Notes: generated by a model not told the origin, from the sequence alone. Counted from the stretch's first letter, positions 1-5,143 are shown. The stretch: DNA of 9,740 nucleotides from Candidatus Parcubacteria bacterium (GCA_027424065.1 DAIBYH010000021.1:1-9740); one strand, 5' to 3'. A program made the numbers and translations.

Positions 1-50
1 ATAAATGTTTTCAGACGTTCAATATTAAAATTGTTTATTACCAAAACACC

Positions 51-174
51 TACAACACTTAGAACATCTAGAACATTTACAACATCTATGCCACTACAAC
101 ATCTTCAACATTTACAACATTAGAACATTTATAACATTTACAACATATCGAACATTTACAACGCATAGAACATG
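51..174. repeat. Degenerate 9-nt tandem repeat array (consensus TACAACATT)
   Basis: About 14 units of 8-9 nt run head to tail, for example at 51-59, 60-68, 69-77, 78-86, 95-103, 104-112, 121-129, 130-138, 139-147, 148-156, 157-165 and 166-174. The constant core is AACAT, preceded by TAC, TAG, TAT or TTC. The unit at 87-94 is broken. The array stops 4 nt before the def stop codon, so on the def transcript it would be the 3' untranslated region, read as AATGTTGTA units. No hairpin, spacer pattern or credible reading frame is seen. The unit is far too short for a CRISPR repeat. Positions 1-50 are AT-rich and show nothing I can name. A second, shorter array with the same unit lies at 8495-8528. 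Confidence 0.85.
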
Positions 175-178
175 CTTC

Positions 179-679
179 TTACTTTCCTTCGTGGGTGAAA
201 ACTTTTTTCGTGCGATCAATGAAGAGTTTGCCCTGAAGGTGGTCGGTCTCGTGCTGGAAAACGTGCGCCAGGAGTCCCCACGCCTTGATCTTGACCGCCT
301 TGCCGTTCTTATCAAGGCCGCTCAGAATGACGCGTTCGGCGCGCGGGACATATCCCCAGGTTCCGGGAATGCTGAGGCAGCCTTCCTCGAGGATCGCCGT
401 TTCCTCGCTCCGTTTCTCTATTTTCGGATTGAAGACGGCGTAGAACTTGGTGCCGCCCTTGTCCACGTCCGGGACTTCGGCGACGAACAGATTATAGGGA
501 AGGCCGATCTGGTTCGCGGAAAGGCCGATGCCGTTCGCATTGCGCATGATGCGCCGCATCCGCGCGAGCAGTTCAGTGACCTCCTTTTTGGTGAATTTTT
601 TGAAATCAAAATCAACGGTCTTGTGCCGCAGGAATTTTTCCTCTTTTTTATCGCTGATCACCCAGATTTCGTTTTGCAT
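179..679 (-). CDS. def: Peptide deformylase
   Basis: This metalloenzyme removes the formyl group from the N-terminal formyl-methionine of new proteins, in the cytosol at the ribosome exit. All three family motifs are visible in the 166-residue product: GIGLSANQIG at residues 50-59 (motif 1, catalytic Gln57; Ser replaces the usual Ala), EEGCLS ending at residue 103 (motif 2, metal ligand Cys101) and HETDH at 143-147 (motif 3, ligands His143 and His147, catalytic Glu144). Length is normal. I chose the ATG at 677-679 because MQNEIWVISD fits the family N-terminus. An in-frame ATG at 727 would add 16 unlikely residues. The start lies inside the end of the upstream 99-residue gene (32-nt overlap) and has no good Shine-Dalgarno, so translation is probably coupled. 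A 9-nt repeat array follows the stop. Confidence 0.95.
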   Translation of the reverse strand: MQNEIWVISDKKEEKFLRHKTVDFDFKKFTKKEVTELLARMRRIMRNANGIGLSANQIGLPYNLFVAEVPDVDKGGTKFYAVFNPKIEKRSEETAILEEGCLSIPGTWGYVPRAERVILSGLDKNGKAVKIKAWGLLAHVFQHETDHLQGKLFIDRTKKVFTHEGK

Positions 680-947
680 GCGGGGATGTGGACGCTTCTT
701 CCGTGACGATACGCATGAAATAAGCACCCTTGTTCTTTACCTCCTGCCGGTCCGCGACGTCCTTTGCGATCGCGAGCAGCCGCTGCGGATCACGCTCCTT
801 TGCCAATTTGATGTAGAGCGCTTTGTGTGGCCGGTCGTGGAGAAGCTCCGCGATATCCAATCCGATCAGCTGATAGCTCCGATAGACGTGGGATTCCTTC
901 GCGCGGCGCTTCAGTTCGGCGATATATTTTTCGCGCGCGCTCGGCAT
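648..947 (-). CDS. Conserved-looking hypothetical protein, 99 aa, upstream of def
   Basis: I do not recognise a named family. The product starts MPSAREKYIAELKRRAKES and is charged, with no membrane segment, signal peptide or cysteine. It looks mostly helical: a basic N-terminal helix, then a core with IGLDIAELLHD, ALYIKLAKERD and RLLAIAKDVADR, which resembles a small helical-bundle or regulatory adaptor protein. The last 32 nt overlap the start of def, so the two genes form one transcription unit and are likely translationally coupled. The ATG at 945-947 is favoured because a near-consensus promoter ends 6 nt before it. An in-frame start at 1112 would run through that promoter and the neighbouring divergent gene. 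A role around co-translational processing is guessed from context only. Confidence 0.75.
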   Translation of the reverse strand: MPSAREKYIAELKRRAKESHVYRSYQLIGLDIAELLHDRPHKALYIKLAKERDPQRLLAIAKDVADRQEVKNKGAYFMRIVTEEASTSPHAKRNLGDQR

Positions 948-953
948 GGTTGC

Positions 954-982
954 ATTATAAAACAGGGAAGGCGTTGCGGCAA
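954..982 (-). promoter_or_regulatory. Sigma-70 promoter for the hypothetical-def pair, leaderless geometry
   Basis: Read on the minus strand, TTGCCG (982-977), a 17-nt spacer and a perfect TATAAT (959-954) make a near-consensus promoter. Only 6 nt (GCAACC) separate the -10 box from the ATG at 947. Transcription starting the usual 6-7 nt after the -10 box would begin at or next to the A of the start codon, giving a leaderless mRNA. No Shine-Dalgarno is present. Confidence 0.75.
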
Positions 983-1029
983 GGCGCCGTCGGGAAAAAT
1001 TTCGGATGGTATTTTCATGCGGGAGCGCA

Positions 1030-1035
1030 TAGAAT
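1030..1035 (+). promoter_or_regulatory. Putative -10 box (TAGAAT) for the RNHCP gene, leaderless geometry
   Basis: TAGAAT matches the sigma-70 -10 consensus at 5 of 6 bases and is followed by 6 nt (GGCATC) and then the ATG at 1042. No convincing -35 box is seen at 16-18 nt. The call rests on the same spacing as in the neighbouring genes and on the lack of any Shine-Dalgarno. Confidence 0.5.
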
Positions 1036-1041
1036 GGCATC

Positions 1042-1350
1042 ATGGCGCGGCGCTTCGAGCGGACAAAGGAGGATTTCATCTGCGGGAATTGCGGACATGC
1101 AACGCACGGCAACGGCTATACCAATCATTGCCCGCTTTGCCTTTGGAGCCGGCACGTGGACGTGAATCCCGGAGACCGTGCGGCGTCCTGCGGCGGGCTC
1201 ATGGAGCCCGTCGGAACGGTTTTGAAGGGCGGCGACTGGATCATTCGCCATCGCTGCACGGTCTGCGGATTCGAGCGGAACAATAAGGCGGCTCCGGATG
1301 ACGATTTCGAGGCCATCGTGCGGCTTTCGGTTCCGCAGGGGACACGGTGA
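1042..1350 (+). CDS. RNHCP-domain zinc-binding protein
   Basis: The 102-residue product carries the RNHCP family signature as NHCPLCLWSRHVD (residues 28-40) and a set of Cys pairs: C14/C17, C30/C33, C50 and C72/C75, with His29 and His38 nearby. This arrangement suggests two zinc-ribbon-like knuckles. The RNHCP family is widespread in bacteria, but its function is not established to my knowledge. Binding of nucleic acid or the ribosome is only a guess from the basic N-terminus (MARRFERTKEDF). The protein is soluble with no signal peptide. It is divergent from the hypothetical-def pair and lies 24 nt before the S41 peptidase gene, with its own putative -10 box. Confidence 0.85.
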   Translation: MARRFERTKEDFICGNCGHATHGNGYTNHCPLCLWSRHVDVNPGDRAASCGGLMEPVGTVLKGGDWIIRHRCTVCGFERNNKAAPDDDFEAIVRLSVPQGTR

Positions 1351-1367
1351 TATTTTTCTGATATCAT
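1339..1367 (+). promoter_or_regulatory. Extended -10 promoter for the S41 peptidase gene
   Basis: GGGACA (1339-1344) keeps the GACA half of the -35 consensus. A 17-nt spacer leads to TGA-TATCAT (1359-1367), an extended -10 box. Seven nt later comes the ATG at 1375. This predicts a transcript starting at or one base before that ATG, and it makes the upstream in-frame ATG at 1366, which lies inside the -10 box, an unlikely start. Confidence 0.6.
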
Positions 1368-1374
1368 GAGGGGT

Positions 1375-2613
1375 ATGAAGATCAACAAGCGGCAGGTCAT
1401 TGAAACGACGGTGGCGGTGGCGGTCGGTCTCGCGCTCCTGGGGGGCGGTTTTTGGTCCGGTTGGGCTGCGGGCGTGAAACATCCGCAGGTCATTACGGTG
1501 GCGCAGGCGACCAATATCGTCCCGCCCGCGGCGGCATCAACGTCGCTCGCCGATTTCAGTACCTTCTGGCAGGCCTGGGAGGACATCAATAACCTCTACC
1601 TTCGGAATCCGAGTGTTTCTTCGACCGCGAAGGTTTATGGCGCCATCAACGGCATGGTGCAGTCCCTCGGTGATCCGTATACCGAATTCTTCACGCCGGC
1701 CGATAGTCAACAGTTCCAGCAGGACATCGCCGGCAACTTCGGCGGCATCGGCGCGGAGCTCGGCATGAATGCGCAGAATCAGATCGTTGTCATTGCGCCG
1801 CTTACCGGCACCCCGGCCGCCACGGCGGGCCTGAAGCCGGAGGATGTCATTACCGCCATCAATGGGAGCTCCACCGATCAGATGTCGCTCGATCAGGCCG
1901 TGAACATCATCCGTGGTCCGATCGGTACGAAAGTGACGCTTGCTGTTATGCGGAGCGGATGGACGAGCACTCAGGATTTCACAATCACGCGCGCGAACAT
2001 CCAGGTGCCGATCGTGACCTTCAAGATGATGGATGGAAATATCGCCTATATCCAGCTCGCACAGTTCGATCAGACCGCGCCGCAGCTCTTCTATAATGCG
2101 CTCGTGCAGGCTATGAACGATCATGCCCAGGGCATCATTCTTGACCTGAGGAATGATCCGGGCGGGTATCTGAGCGCCGCCGTGAACCTTGCCGGTTATT
2201 TTCTGAAGCCGGGATCCCTCGTCGTTTCGGAGGTCGGCAGGACCGTCGGCACGACGACCTATACCGCGCAGGGCAACGGTGCACTGGATAATTTCCCGAT
2301 GGTGATCCTCGTGAACGGCGGATCGGCTTCGGCGGCGGAGATCCTTTCGGGGGCGCTTCACGACGACCGCAATATTCCGCTCATCGGCGAGAAGACCTTC
2401 GGTAAGGGCACGGTCCAGCAGCTCGTCAATCTTTCGGACGGTTCCTCGCTCAAGATCACGGTCGCGCACTGGGTGATGCCGGACGGCGAGATCATCGAGC
2501 ATAAAGGCATCATGCCGGATTATGTGGTCCCGCTTACGGACACCGACATCAAGAATGGCGTGGATCCCCAGCTTCAGAAGGCGGTCCAGGTGCTCCAGTC
2601 GGAAATAAAATAA
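1375..2613 (+). CDS. S41 family C-terminal processing peptidase with PDZ domain
   Basis: This is a membrane-anchored, extracytoplasmic serine protease of the CtpA/Tsp type, which trims or degrades proteins from their C-terminus. The 412-residue product has a short basic N-terminus, one hydrophobic segment (about residues 9-31) that works as an uncleaved anchor or signal, a PDZ domain (about 115-200, with GGIGAELG and a later GLKPEDVI) and the S41 core. The catalytic Ser319 sits in GGSASAAE and Lys344 in GEKTFGKGTVQ; the 25-residue gap equals that in E. coli Tsp (Ser430/Lys455). The conserved DLRNDPGGYL strand is present. I prefer the ATG at 1375 to that at 1366, which lies within the predicted -10 box. 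L9 follows after 22 nt. The specific substrate cannot be read from the sequence. Confidence 0.93.
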   Translation: MKINKRQVIETTVAVAVGLALLGGGFWSGWAAGVKHPQVITVAQATNIVPPAAASTSLADFSTFWQAWEDINNLYLRNPSVSSTAKVYGAINGMVQSLGDPYTEFFTPADSQQFQQDIAGNFGGIGAELGMNAQNQIVVIAPLTGTPAATAGLKPEDVITAINGSSTDQMSLDQAVNIIRGPIGTKVTLAVMRSGWTSTQDFTITRANIQVPIVTFKMMDGNIAYIQLAQFDQTAPQLFYNALVQAMNDHAQGIILDLRNDPGGYLSAAVNLAGYFLKPGSLVVSEVGRTVGTTTYTAQGNGALDNFPMVILVNGGSASAAEILSGALHDDRNIPLIGEKTFGKGTVQQLVNLSDGSSLKITVAHWVMPDGEIIEHKGIMPDYVVPLTDTDIKNGVDPQLQKAVQVLQSEIK

Positions 2614-2635
2614 ACCAACGTCGAACACCACTATT

Positions 2636-3091
2636 ATGAAAGTCATTTTAACGGAGGATGTGCGGAATGTCGGCAGGAAGTTCGAGGTCAAGGAAGTGAA
2701 CGATGGCTATGCGCGGAACTTTCTGTTTCCCAACAAATTCGCCGAACCGGCGACGCCGGCGGCGCTCAAGAAGCTCGCTGCCCGCAAAGAGGAGCATGAT
2801 AAGGACGAGGCGCTCCTGCTCGGCCGCCTGAATGCCATTGCAAAGAAGATCAACGAGACGAAGCTTGAATTCACGGTCAAGGTGGACGATTCCGGCGCCG
2901 TGTTCGGTTCCGTGAACAAAGAATCCATCCTCAAGGCACTGCGGGAGCATGATATTGTCACCAAGGAGCGGGTAGAGATCGATCTGAAATATCCCCTGAA
3001 GGAACTCGGCGAATATACGGTCCCGATCGATCTCAAGAAGGGCGTCACGGCAGATCTGCGCATCGTTGTTTCTGCTGAGGCGGAGAAATGA
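2636..3091 (+). CDS. rplI: 50S ribosomal protein L9
   Basis: L9 is a two-domain 23S rRNA-binding protein that restrains frameshifting and helps ribosome fidelity. The 151-residue product matches the family in length and layout. The N-terminal domain MKVILTEDVRNVGRK with GYARNFLFPNKFA (about residues 24-36) binds rRNA. A long charged linking helix follows (about 42-77), then the C-terminal domain ending KKGVTADLRIVVSAEAEK. In many bacteria rplI sits with rpsF, ssb and rpsR; here it follows an S41 peptidase by 22 nt, probably in one transcript. No Shine-Dalgarno precedes the ATG. A TAAAAT string at 2606-2611 could be a weak extra -10 box. The stop is TGA, followed at once by a palindromic element and a terminator. 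Confidence 0.97.
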   Translation: MKVILTEDVRNVGRKFEVKEVNDGYARNFLFPNKFAEPATPAALKKLAARKEEHDKDEALLLGRLNAIAKKINETKLEFTVKVDDSGAVFGSVNKESILKALREHDIVTKERVEIDLKYPLKELGEYTVPIDLKKGVTADLRIVVSAEAEK

Positions 3092-3094
3092 GAT

Positions 3095-3131
3095 TTATCA
3101 AGGTCGGACCTCGCCGCGAGATCCGACCTTG
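3095..3131. repeat. Palindromic element copy 1, just after rplI
   Basis: TTATC leads into two 15-nt half-sites, 3099-3113 and 3117-3131, inverted about a 3-nt CCG centre. The stem pairs CAAGGTCGGA with TCCGACCTTG and, across one C/A mismatch, CTCG with CGAG. The left half also contains its own palindrome, AGGTC-G-GACCT. It begins 3 nt after the rplI stop. No T-run follows, so it is not a classical terminator; that role belongs to 3142-3181. It shares layout and 27 of 37 bases with the copy at 4322-4358. Confidence 0.85.
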
Positions 3132-3141
3132 GCAGAGCCAC

Positions 3142-3181
3142 AGAACAAAAAACTCCATCTTGCAATGGAGTTTTTTGTTCT
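3142..3181. terminator. Two-way intrinsic terminator between rplI and rpmA
   Basis: A perfect 17-bp stem pairs 3142-3158 with 3165-3181 around the 6-nt loop CTTGCA. The core is CTCCAT/ATGGAG, flanked by A6 on the left and T6 on the right. This gives a U-run for transcripts arriving from either side, which fits its place between the converging L9 and L27 genes. Confidence 0.9.
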
Positions 3182-3196
3182 GACTGTTCCGCTGTG

Positions 3197-3469
3197 CTAT
3201 TCGACGCTTACGAGCGTTGCGGAGCGGTGGCGACCGTCGAATTTGGTCTTGGTCTTGGATGCGTATCGCACCACGCCGTTCTTTGCGGCGTAGAAGGTGT
3301 CATCGCCGGCGCGGCGGATGCCCTGGCCTGCGAGATATTTCGTGCCGCGCTGGCGGATGATGATCTCGCCGACGCTCACGCGCTGGCCATGGTTGACCTT
3401 GATGCCGAGCCGTTGCGCCGCGGAATCGCGACCCAATTTAGTTGATCCTAAAGCTTTGGTATGTGCCAT
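3197..3469 (-). CDS. rpmA: 50S ribosomal protein L27
   Basis: L27 is a large-subunit protein whose N-terminal tail reaches the peptidyl-transferase centre. The 90-residue product begins MAHTKALGSTKLGRDSAAQR, the family signature, and continues with GEIIIRQRGTKYLAGQG and DDTFYAAKNGVVRY. The tail starts directly at MAH, without the cleavable extension known from Firmicutes. Length is normal. In most bacteria rpmA follows rplU (L21); here it stands alone, divergent from the exonuclease gene and closed by the shared terminator. The start has no Shine-Dalgarno. Upstream are four TTTTGNN heptamers (coding-strand view). I could not find a confident promoter. The stop is TAG. Confidence 0.97.
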   Translation of the reverse strand: MAHTKALGSTKLGRDSAAQRLGIKVNHGQRVSVGEIIIRQRGTKYLAGQGIRRAGDDTFYAAKNGVVRYASKTKTKFDGRHRSATLVSVE

Positions 3470-3477
3470 AGAAGTAA

Positions 3478-3505
3478 GTCAAAAATCAAAATGCAAAATT
3501 CAAAA
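3478..3505. repeat. Four tandem NNCAAAA heptamers upstream of rpmA
   Basis: Units GTCAAAA, ATCAAAA, TGCAAAA and TTCAAAA are contiguous and exact in the CAAAA part. On the rpmA strand they read TTTTGNN and end 8 nt before its ATG, so they lie in the leader or promoter. The two variable positions differ in every unit while the CAAAA is fixed. Confidence 0.8.
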
Positions 3506-3549
3506 CTGGAATTTAAAGCTTCAACTTTGCGTTTTTACCTTTGATTTTT
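3481..3549. repeat. Inverted repeat spanning the rpmA-exonuclease divergent gap
   Basis: AAAAATCAAA at 3481-3490 is exactly complementary, in reverse, to TTTGATTTTT at 3540-3549. The arms are 49 nt apart and enclose AT-rich sequence with further loose matches (ATGCAAAA against TTTGCGTTTT-like sequence). It flanks the region where two divergent promoters must lie. AT-richness makes chance similarity possible. Confidence 0.5.
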
Positions 3550-3558
3550 CAGTTTATA

Positions 3559-3584
3559 TTGACCCGTCCATTTTATGCTATAAT
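3559..3584 (+). promoter_or_regulatory. Extended -10 promoter for the exonuclease gene, leaderless geometry
   Basis: A perfect extended -10, TGC-TATAAT (3576-3584), lies 7 nt before the ATG at 3592. TTGACC at 3559-3564 resembles a -35 box, but its 14-nt spacing is short; an extended -10 can tolerate that. Transcription should begin at 3591-3592, the first base of or just before the start codon. The gene has no Shine-Dalgarno. Confidence 0.75.
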
Positions 3585-3591
3585 GACGACA

Positions 3592-4314
3592 ATGTCAATA
3601 AATACCAATAAGCTGGTCATTGATATTGAGACGATCGGGGAGAATTTCGATGCCCTGGACCATGCCACCCAGGAGAATCTGACCCGCTGGATCAAGCGGG
3701 ATTCCGAAAGCGACGAGGAATATAAGATCGCCCTGGAAGACCTGAAGAACGGCCTCGGTTTTTCGCCACTTACGGGAGAGATCGTGGCGATCGGCCTTTT
3801 GGACTACCACAAGAACGAGGGCGCCGTGTATTACCAGGCGCCGGGCCAGAAGAACGAGGAAGCCAAAGAGGATGGCATTTCTTTCAAGCAGATGACCGAA
3901 GAGGAGATGCTTAGGAAATTCTGGGAGCTCGCCGGCCGCTATCAGGTCTTTATCACGTTCAACGGCAGGGCGTTCGATATTCCATTCATGGTCATCCGCT
4001 CGGCGATCAAGGGCATCCGGCCGACCAAGGACCTCATGCGCGGCCGCTACCTTTACCAAAACAATCCCGAAGCGCTCCATATTGATCTTGCGGAACAGCT
4101 GAGCTTCTATGGTGCGACGCGCCGGAAGGGAAGCTTGCATCTCTGGTGCCGTGCGTTCGGCATTGAGAGCCCGAAGGCGGAGGGCGTGACCGGCGACGAT
4201 GTCGGACCGCTCTTCAAGAAGAAAAAGTTTCTGGATATCGCAAAGTACAATGTGCGCGACATTCGCGCGACGCGAGAGCTCTATGCGAAGTGGGAACAGT
4301 ATCTCCAGTTCTGA
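3592..4314 (+). CDS. Predicted 3'-5' exonuclease, PolB exonuclease-domain family
   Basis: The 240-residue product looks like a stand-alone DnaQ-fold exonuclease related to the proofreading domain of family B DNA polymerases (DNA_pol_B_exo2 type). The metal-binding residues are in the expected order: Asp11 and Glu13 in VIDIET (ExoI), Asn124 and Asp129 in FNGRAFDIP (ExoII), and Tyr219 and Asp223 in YNVRD (ExoIII). Asp165 in ALHIDL is also typical. It should remove nucleotides from 3' DNA ends, perhaps in repair. There is no polymerase domain and no membrane segment. I chose the ATG at 3592, which lies 7 nt after a perfect extended -10 box; the ATG at 3583 overlaps that box. The gene is divergent from rpmA and is followed, 6 nt after the TGA stop, by a perfect palindrome. 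Confidence 0.88.
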   Translation: MSINTNKLVIDIETIGENFDALDHATQENLTRWIKRDSESDEEYKIALEDLKNGLGFSPLTGEIVAIGLLDYHKNEGAVYYQAPGQKNEEAKEDGISFKQMTEEEMLRKFWELAGRYQVFITFNGRAFDIPFMVIRSAIKGIRPTKDLMRGRYLYQNNPEALHIDLAEQLSFYGATRRKGSLHLWCRAFGIESPKAEGVTGDDVGPLFKKKKFLDIAKYNVRDIRATRELYAKWEQYLQF

Positions 4315-4320
4315 GCGGGA

Positions 4321-4363
4321 ATTATCGAGGTTGAACCTCGGTCCGAGGTTCAACCTCGATAAT
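4321..4363. repeat. Palindromic element copy 2, perfect 21-bp arms, after the exonuclease gene
   Basis: Positions 4321-4341 are perfectly complementary to 4343-4363 around one T. Inside lie two 15-nt palindromes, CGAGGTTGAACCTCG (4326-4340) and CGAGGTTCAACCTCG (4344-4358), separated by 3 nt. It can fold as one long hairpin or as two small ones. No T-run follows, so ordinary intrinsic termination is doubtful. The geometry (15+3+15) and the leading TTATC equal those of the copy after rplI. Confidence 0.9.
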
Positions 4364-4414
4364 AGGGGATAAACGACCTCCCGTGTCTTAATGATTTTTT
4401 CATGATCCGTGCGA

Positions 4415-4420
4415 TAGCAT
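4415..4420 (+). promoter_or_regulatory. Putative -10 box (TAGCAT) for the small membrane peptide gene
   Basis: TAGCAT matches the -10 consensus at 4 of 6 positions, including the key TA and final T, and ends 6 nt before the ATG at 4427. No clear -35 is seen. The call rests mainly on the same -10-to-ATG spacing found for other genes here. Confidence 0.4.
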
Positions 4421-4426
4421 GTGGAT

Positions 4427-4603
4427 ATGCTGCGCTGGATCAAGAATGTCTATCATTTCTACGAGCATCCGATCCTCTTCGGATCAGCGATCTTTCTTGT
4501 CGCCTCCATTGCCTTTGCGCTGGGTTATCTGGCGAATCGGGAATACCGGCATATTCCCATTATCATCGAGAAGTGCTCCACGGCTACGTCCTCAAGTCCG
4601 TAA
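4427..4603 (+). CDS. Small single-pass membrane protein, 58 aa
   Basis: I do not recognise a named family. The peptide has a short N-terminus (MLRWIKNVYHFYEHP), one clear membrane helix (PILFGSAIFLVASIAFALGY, about residues 15-34) and a short tail with NREYRHIPIIIEKCS. The basic residue before the helix suggests an N-in topology, with the Cys-containing tail outside. Similar anchor-plus-IEKC arrangements, as far as I recall, head longer secreted proteins in CPR genomes, so this may be a naturally short member or a remnant of a longer gene. The ATG at 4427 fits a -10 box 6 nt upstream; a GTG at 4421 is also in frame. The last 12 nt overlap, tail to tail, the end of bcp. Confidence 0.6.
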   Translation: MLRWIKNVYHFYEHPILFGSAIFLVASIAFALGYLANREYRHIPIIIEKCSTATSSSP

Positions 4604-5083
4604 GAGCGCACGGAGGTCGGCGAGAACCTCTTCGGCGTGTCCGACGGGATTCACGTTCTCGTAGATCTTTGCGATCTTTCCCTGCGGATCAATGAGGAAT
4701 GAAGTTCGAAGGGTTCCTTCATAGGAGTGTCCCATGAACTTTTTCTTTCCCCAGACGCCGTATTTTTTGACAACCTCTTTCTTTTCATCAGCAAGGAGCG
4801 TGAATGGGAGATCGTATTTTTCCTCGAATTTTTTATGGCTTGCCGCACTGTCAACGCTGATGCCGAAGACCGCGATCTTTAATTTTTTGAAATCGGGGAA
4901 ACTGTCGCGGATACCGCACGCTTCCTTGGTGCATCCCGGCGTATCATCCTTTGGATAGAAGTAGAGGAGCACCCAGTGGCCCCGCTCGTCCGCGAGGGGG
5001 TGTGTTTTGCCGTTCTGATCGGACAGAGTAAAGCGTGGCGCGATGCGGTTCAATTTCGGGAGGCCGGGTTGCGATTTCTTCAT
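4592..5083 (-). CDS. bcp: Thiol peroxidase of the BCP/PrxQ peroxiredoxin type
   Basis: This cytosolic thioredoxin-dependent enzyme reduces hydrogen peroxide and organic peroxides. The 163-residue product has the thioredoxin-like fold signature: APRFTLSDQNGK near the N-terminus, then YFYPKDDTPGCTKEAC with the peroxidatic Cys51 and a resolving Cys56 five residues later, the spacing of atypical 2-Cys PrxQ/BCP enzymes. FGISVDS and the catalytic-Arg strand TLRTSFLIDPQGKI complete the core. Length is normal. I chose the ATG at 5083; an in-frame ATG at 5101 lies upstream of the promoter's -10 box. The gene has its own strong promoter, is divergent from typA and overlaps the small membrane gene by 12 nt at their 3' ends, with no terminator hairpin visible between them. 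Confidence 0.95.
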   Translation of the reverse strand: MKKSQPGLPKLNRIAPRFTLSDQNGKTHPLADERGHWVLLYFYPKDDTPGCTKEACGIRDSFPDFKKLKIAVFGISVDSAASHKKFEEKYDLPFTLLADEKKEVVKKYGVWGKKKFMGHSYEGTLRTSFLIDPQGKIAKIYENVNPVGHAEEVLADLRALLRT

Positions 5084-5092
5084 TTTTCTGTT

Positions 5093-5121
5093 ATTATACA
5101 CACTCGTTGAGCGTCTCTCAA
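5093..5121 (-). promoter_or_regulatory. Sigma-70 promoter of bcp
   Basis: On the minus strand TTGAGA (5121-5116), a 17-nt spacer and TATAAT (5098-5093) form a near-consensus promoter. The ATG at 5083 is 9 nt after the -10 box, so the leader would be only about 2-3 nt. No Shine-Dalgarno is present. Confidence 0.75.
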
Positions 5122-5122
5122 C
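5106..5122. promoter_or_regulatory. Inverted repeat over the bcp -35 box (possible operator)
   Basis: GTTGAG (5106-5111) and CTCAAC (5117-5122) are exact inverted copies with a 5-nt centre. The right arm contains the bcp -35 box. The left arm offers a TTGAGC that could serve typA, but I see only a weak -10 candidate (AATCAT, 5128-5133, 15-nt spacing). It could be a regulator site between divergent genes or a by-product of two face-to-face -35 boxes. Confidence 0.4.
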
Positions 5123-5143
5123 TTTTTAATCATTTTTATCATT

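Noticed and set aside
51..174. CRISPR-like array
   Set aside because: The unit is 9 nt, degenerate and without spacers; no cas genes are near. The RecB-like nuclease at 7693-8466 lacks the Cas4 cysteine layout.
191..706. A 171-residue open frame on the plus strand opposite def
   Set aside because: It lies antisense to a gene with all three deformylase motifs, and its translation shows no family features; it mirrors the codon bias of def.
1537..2691. A 384-residue open frame on the minus strand opposite the S41 peptidase
   Set aside because: Antisense shadow: rich in Arg, His and Asp with no domain logic, while the plus strand has an intact catalytic dyad and PDZ domain.
4614..4631. GAGGT...ACCTC arms resembling the palindromic element
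   Set aside because: They lie inside the coding end of bcp, the arms are only 5 nt with an 8-nt gap, and the inner sequence does not match the half-site consensus.
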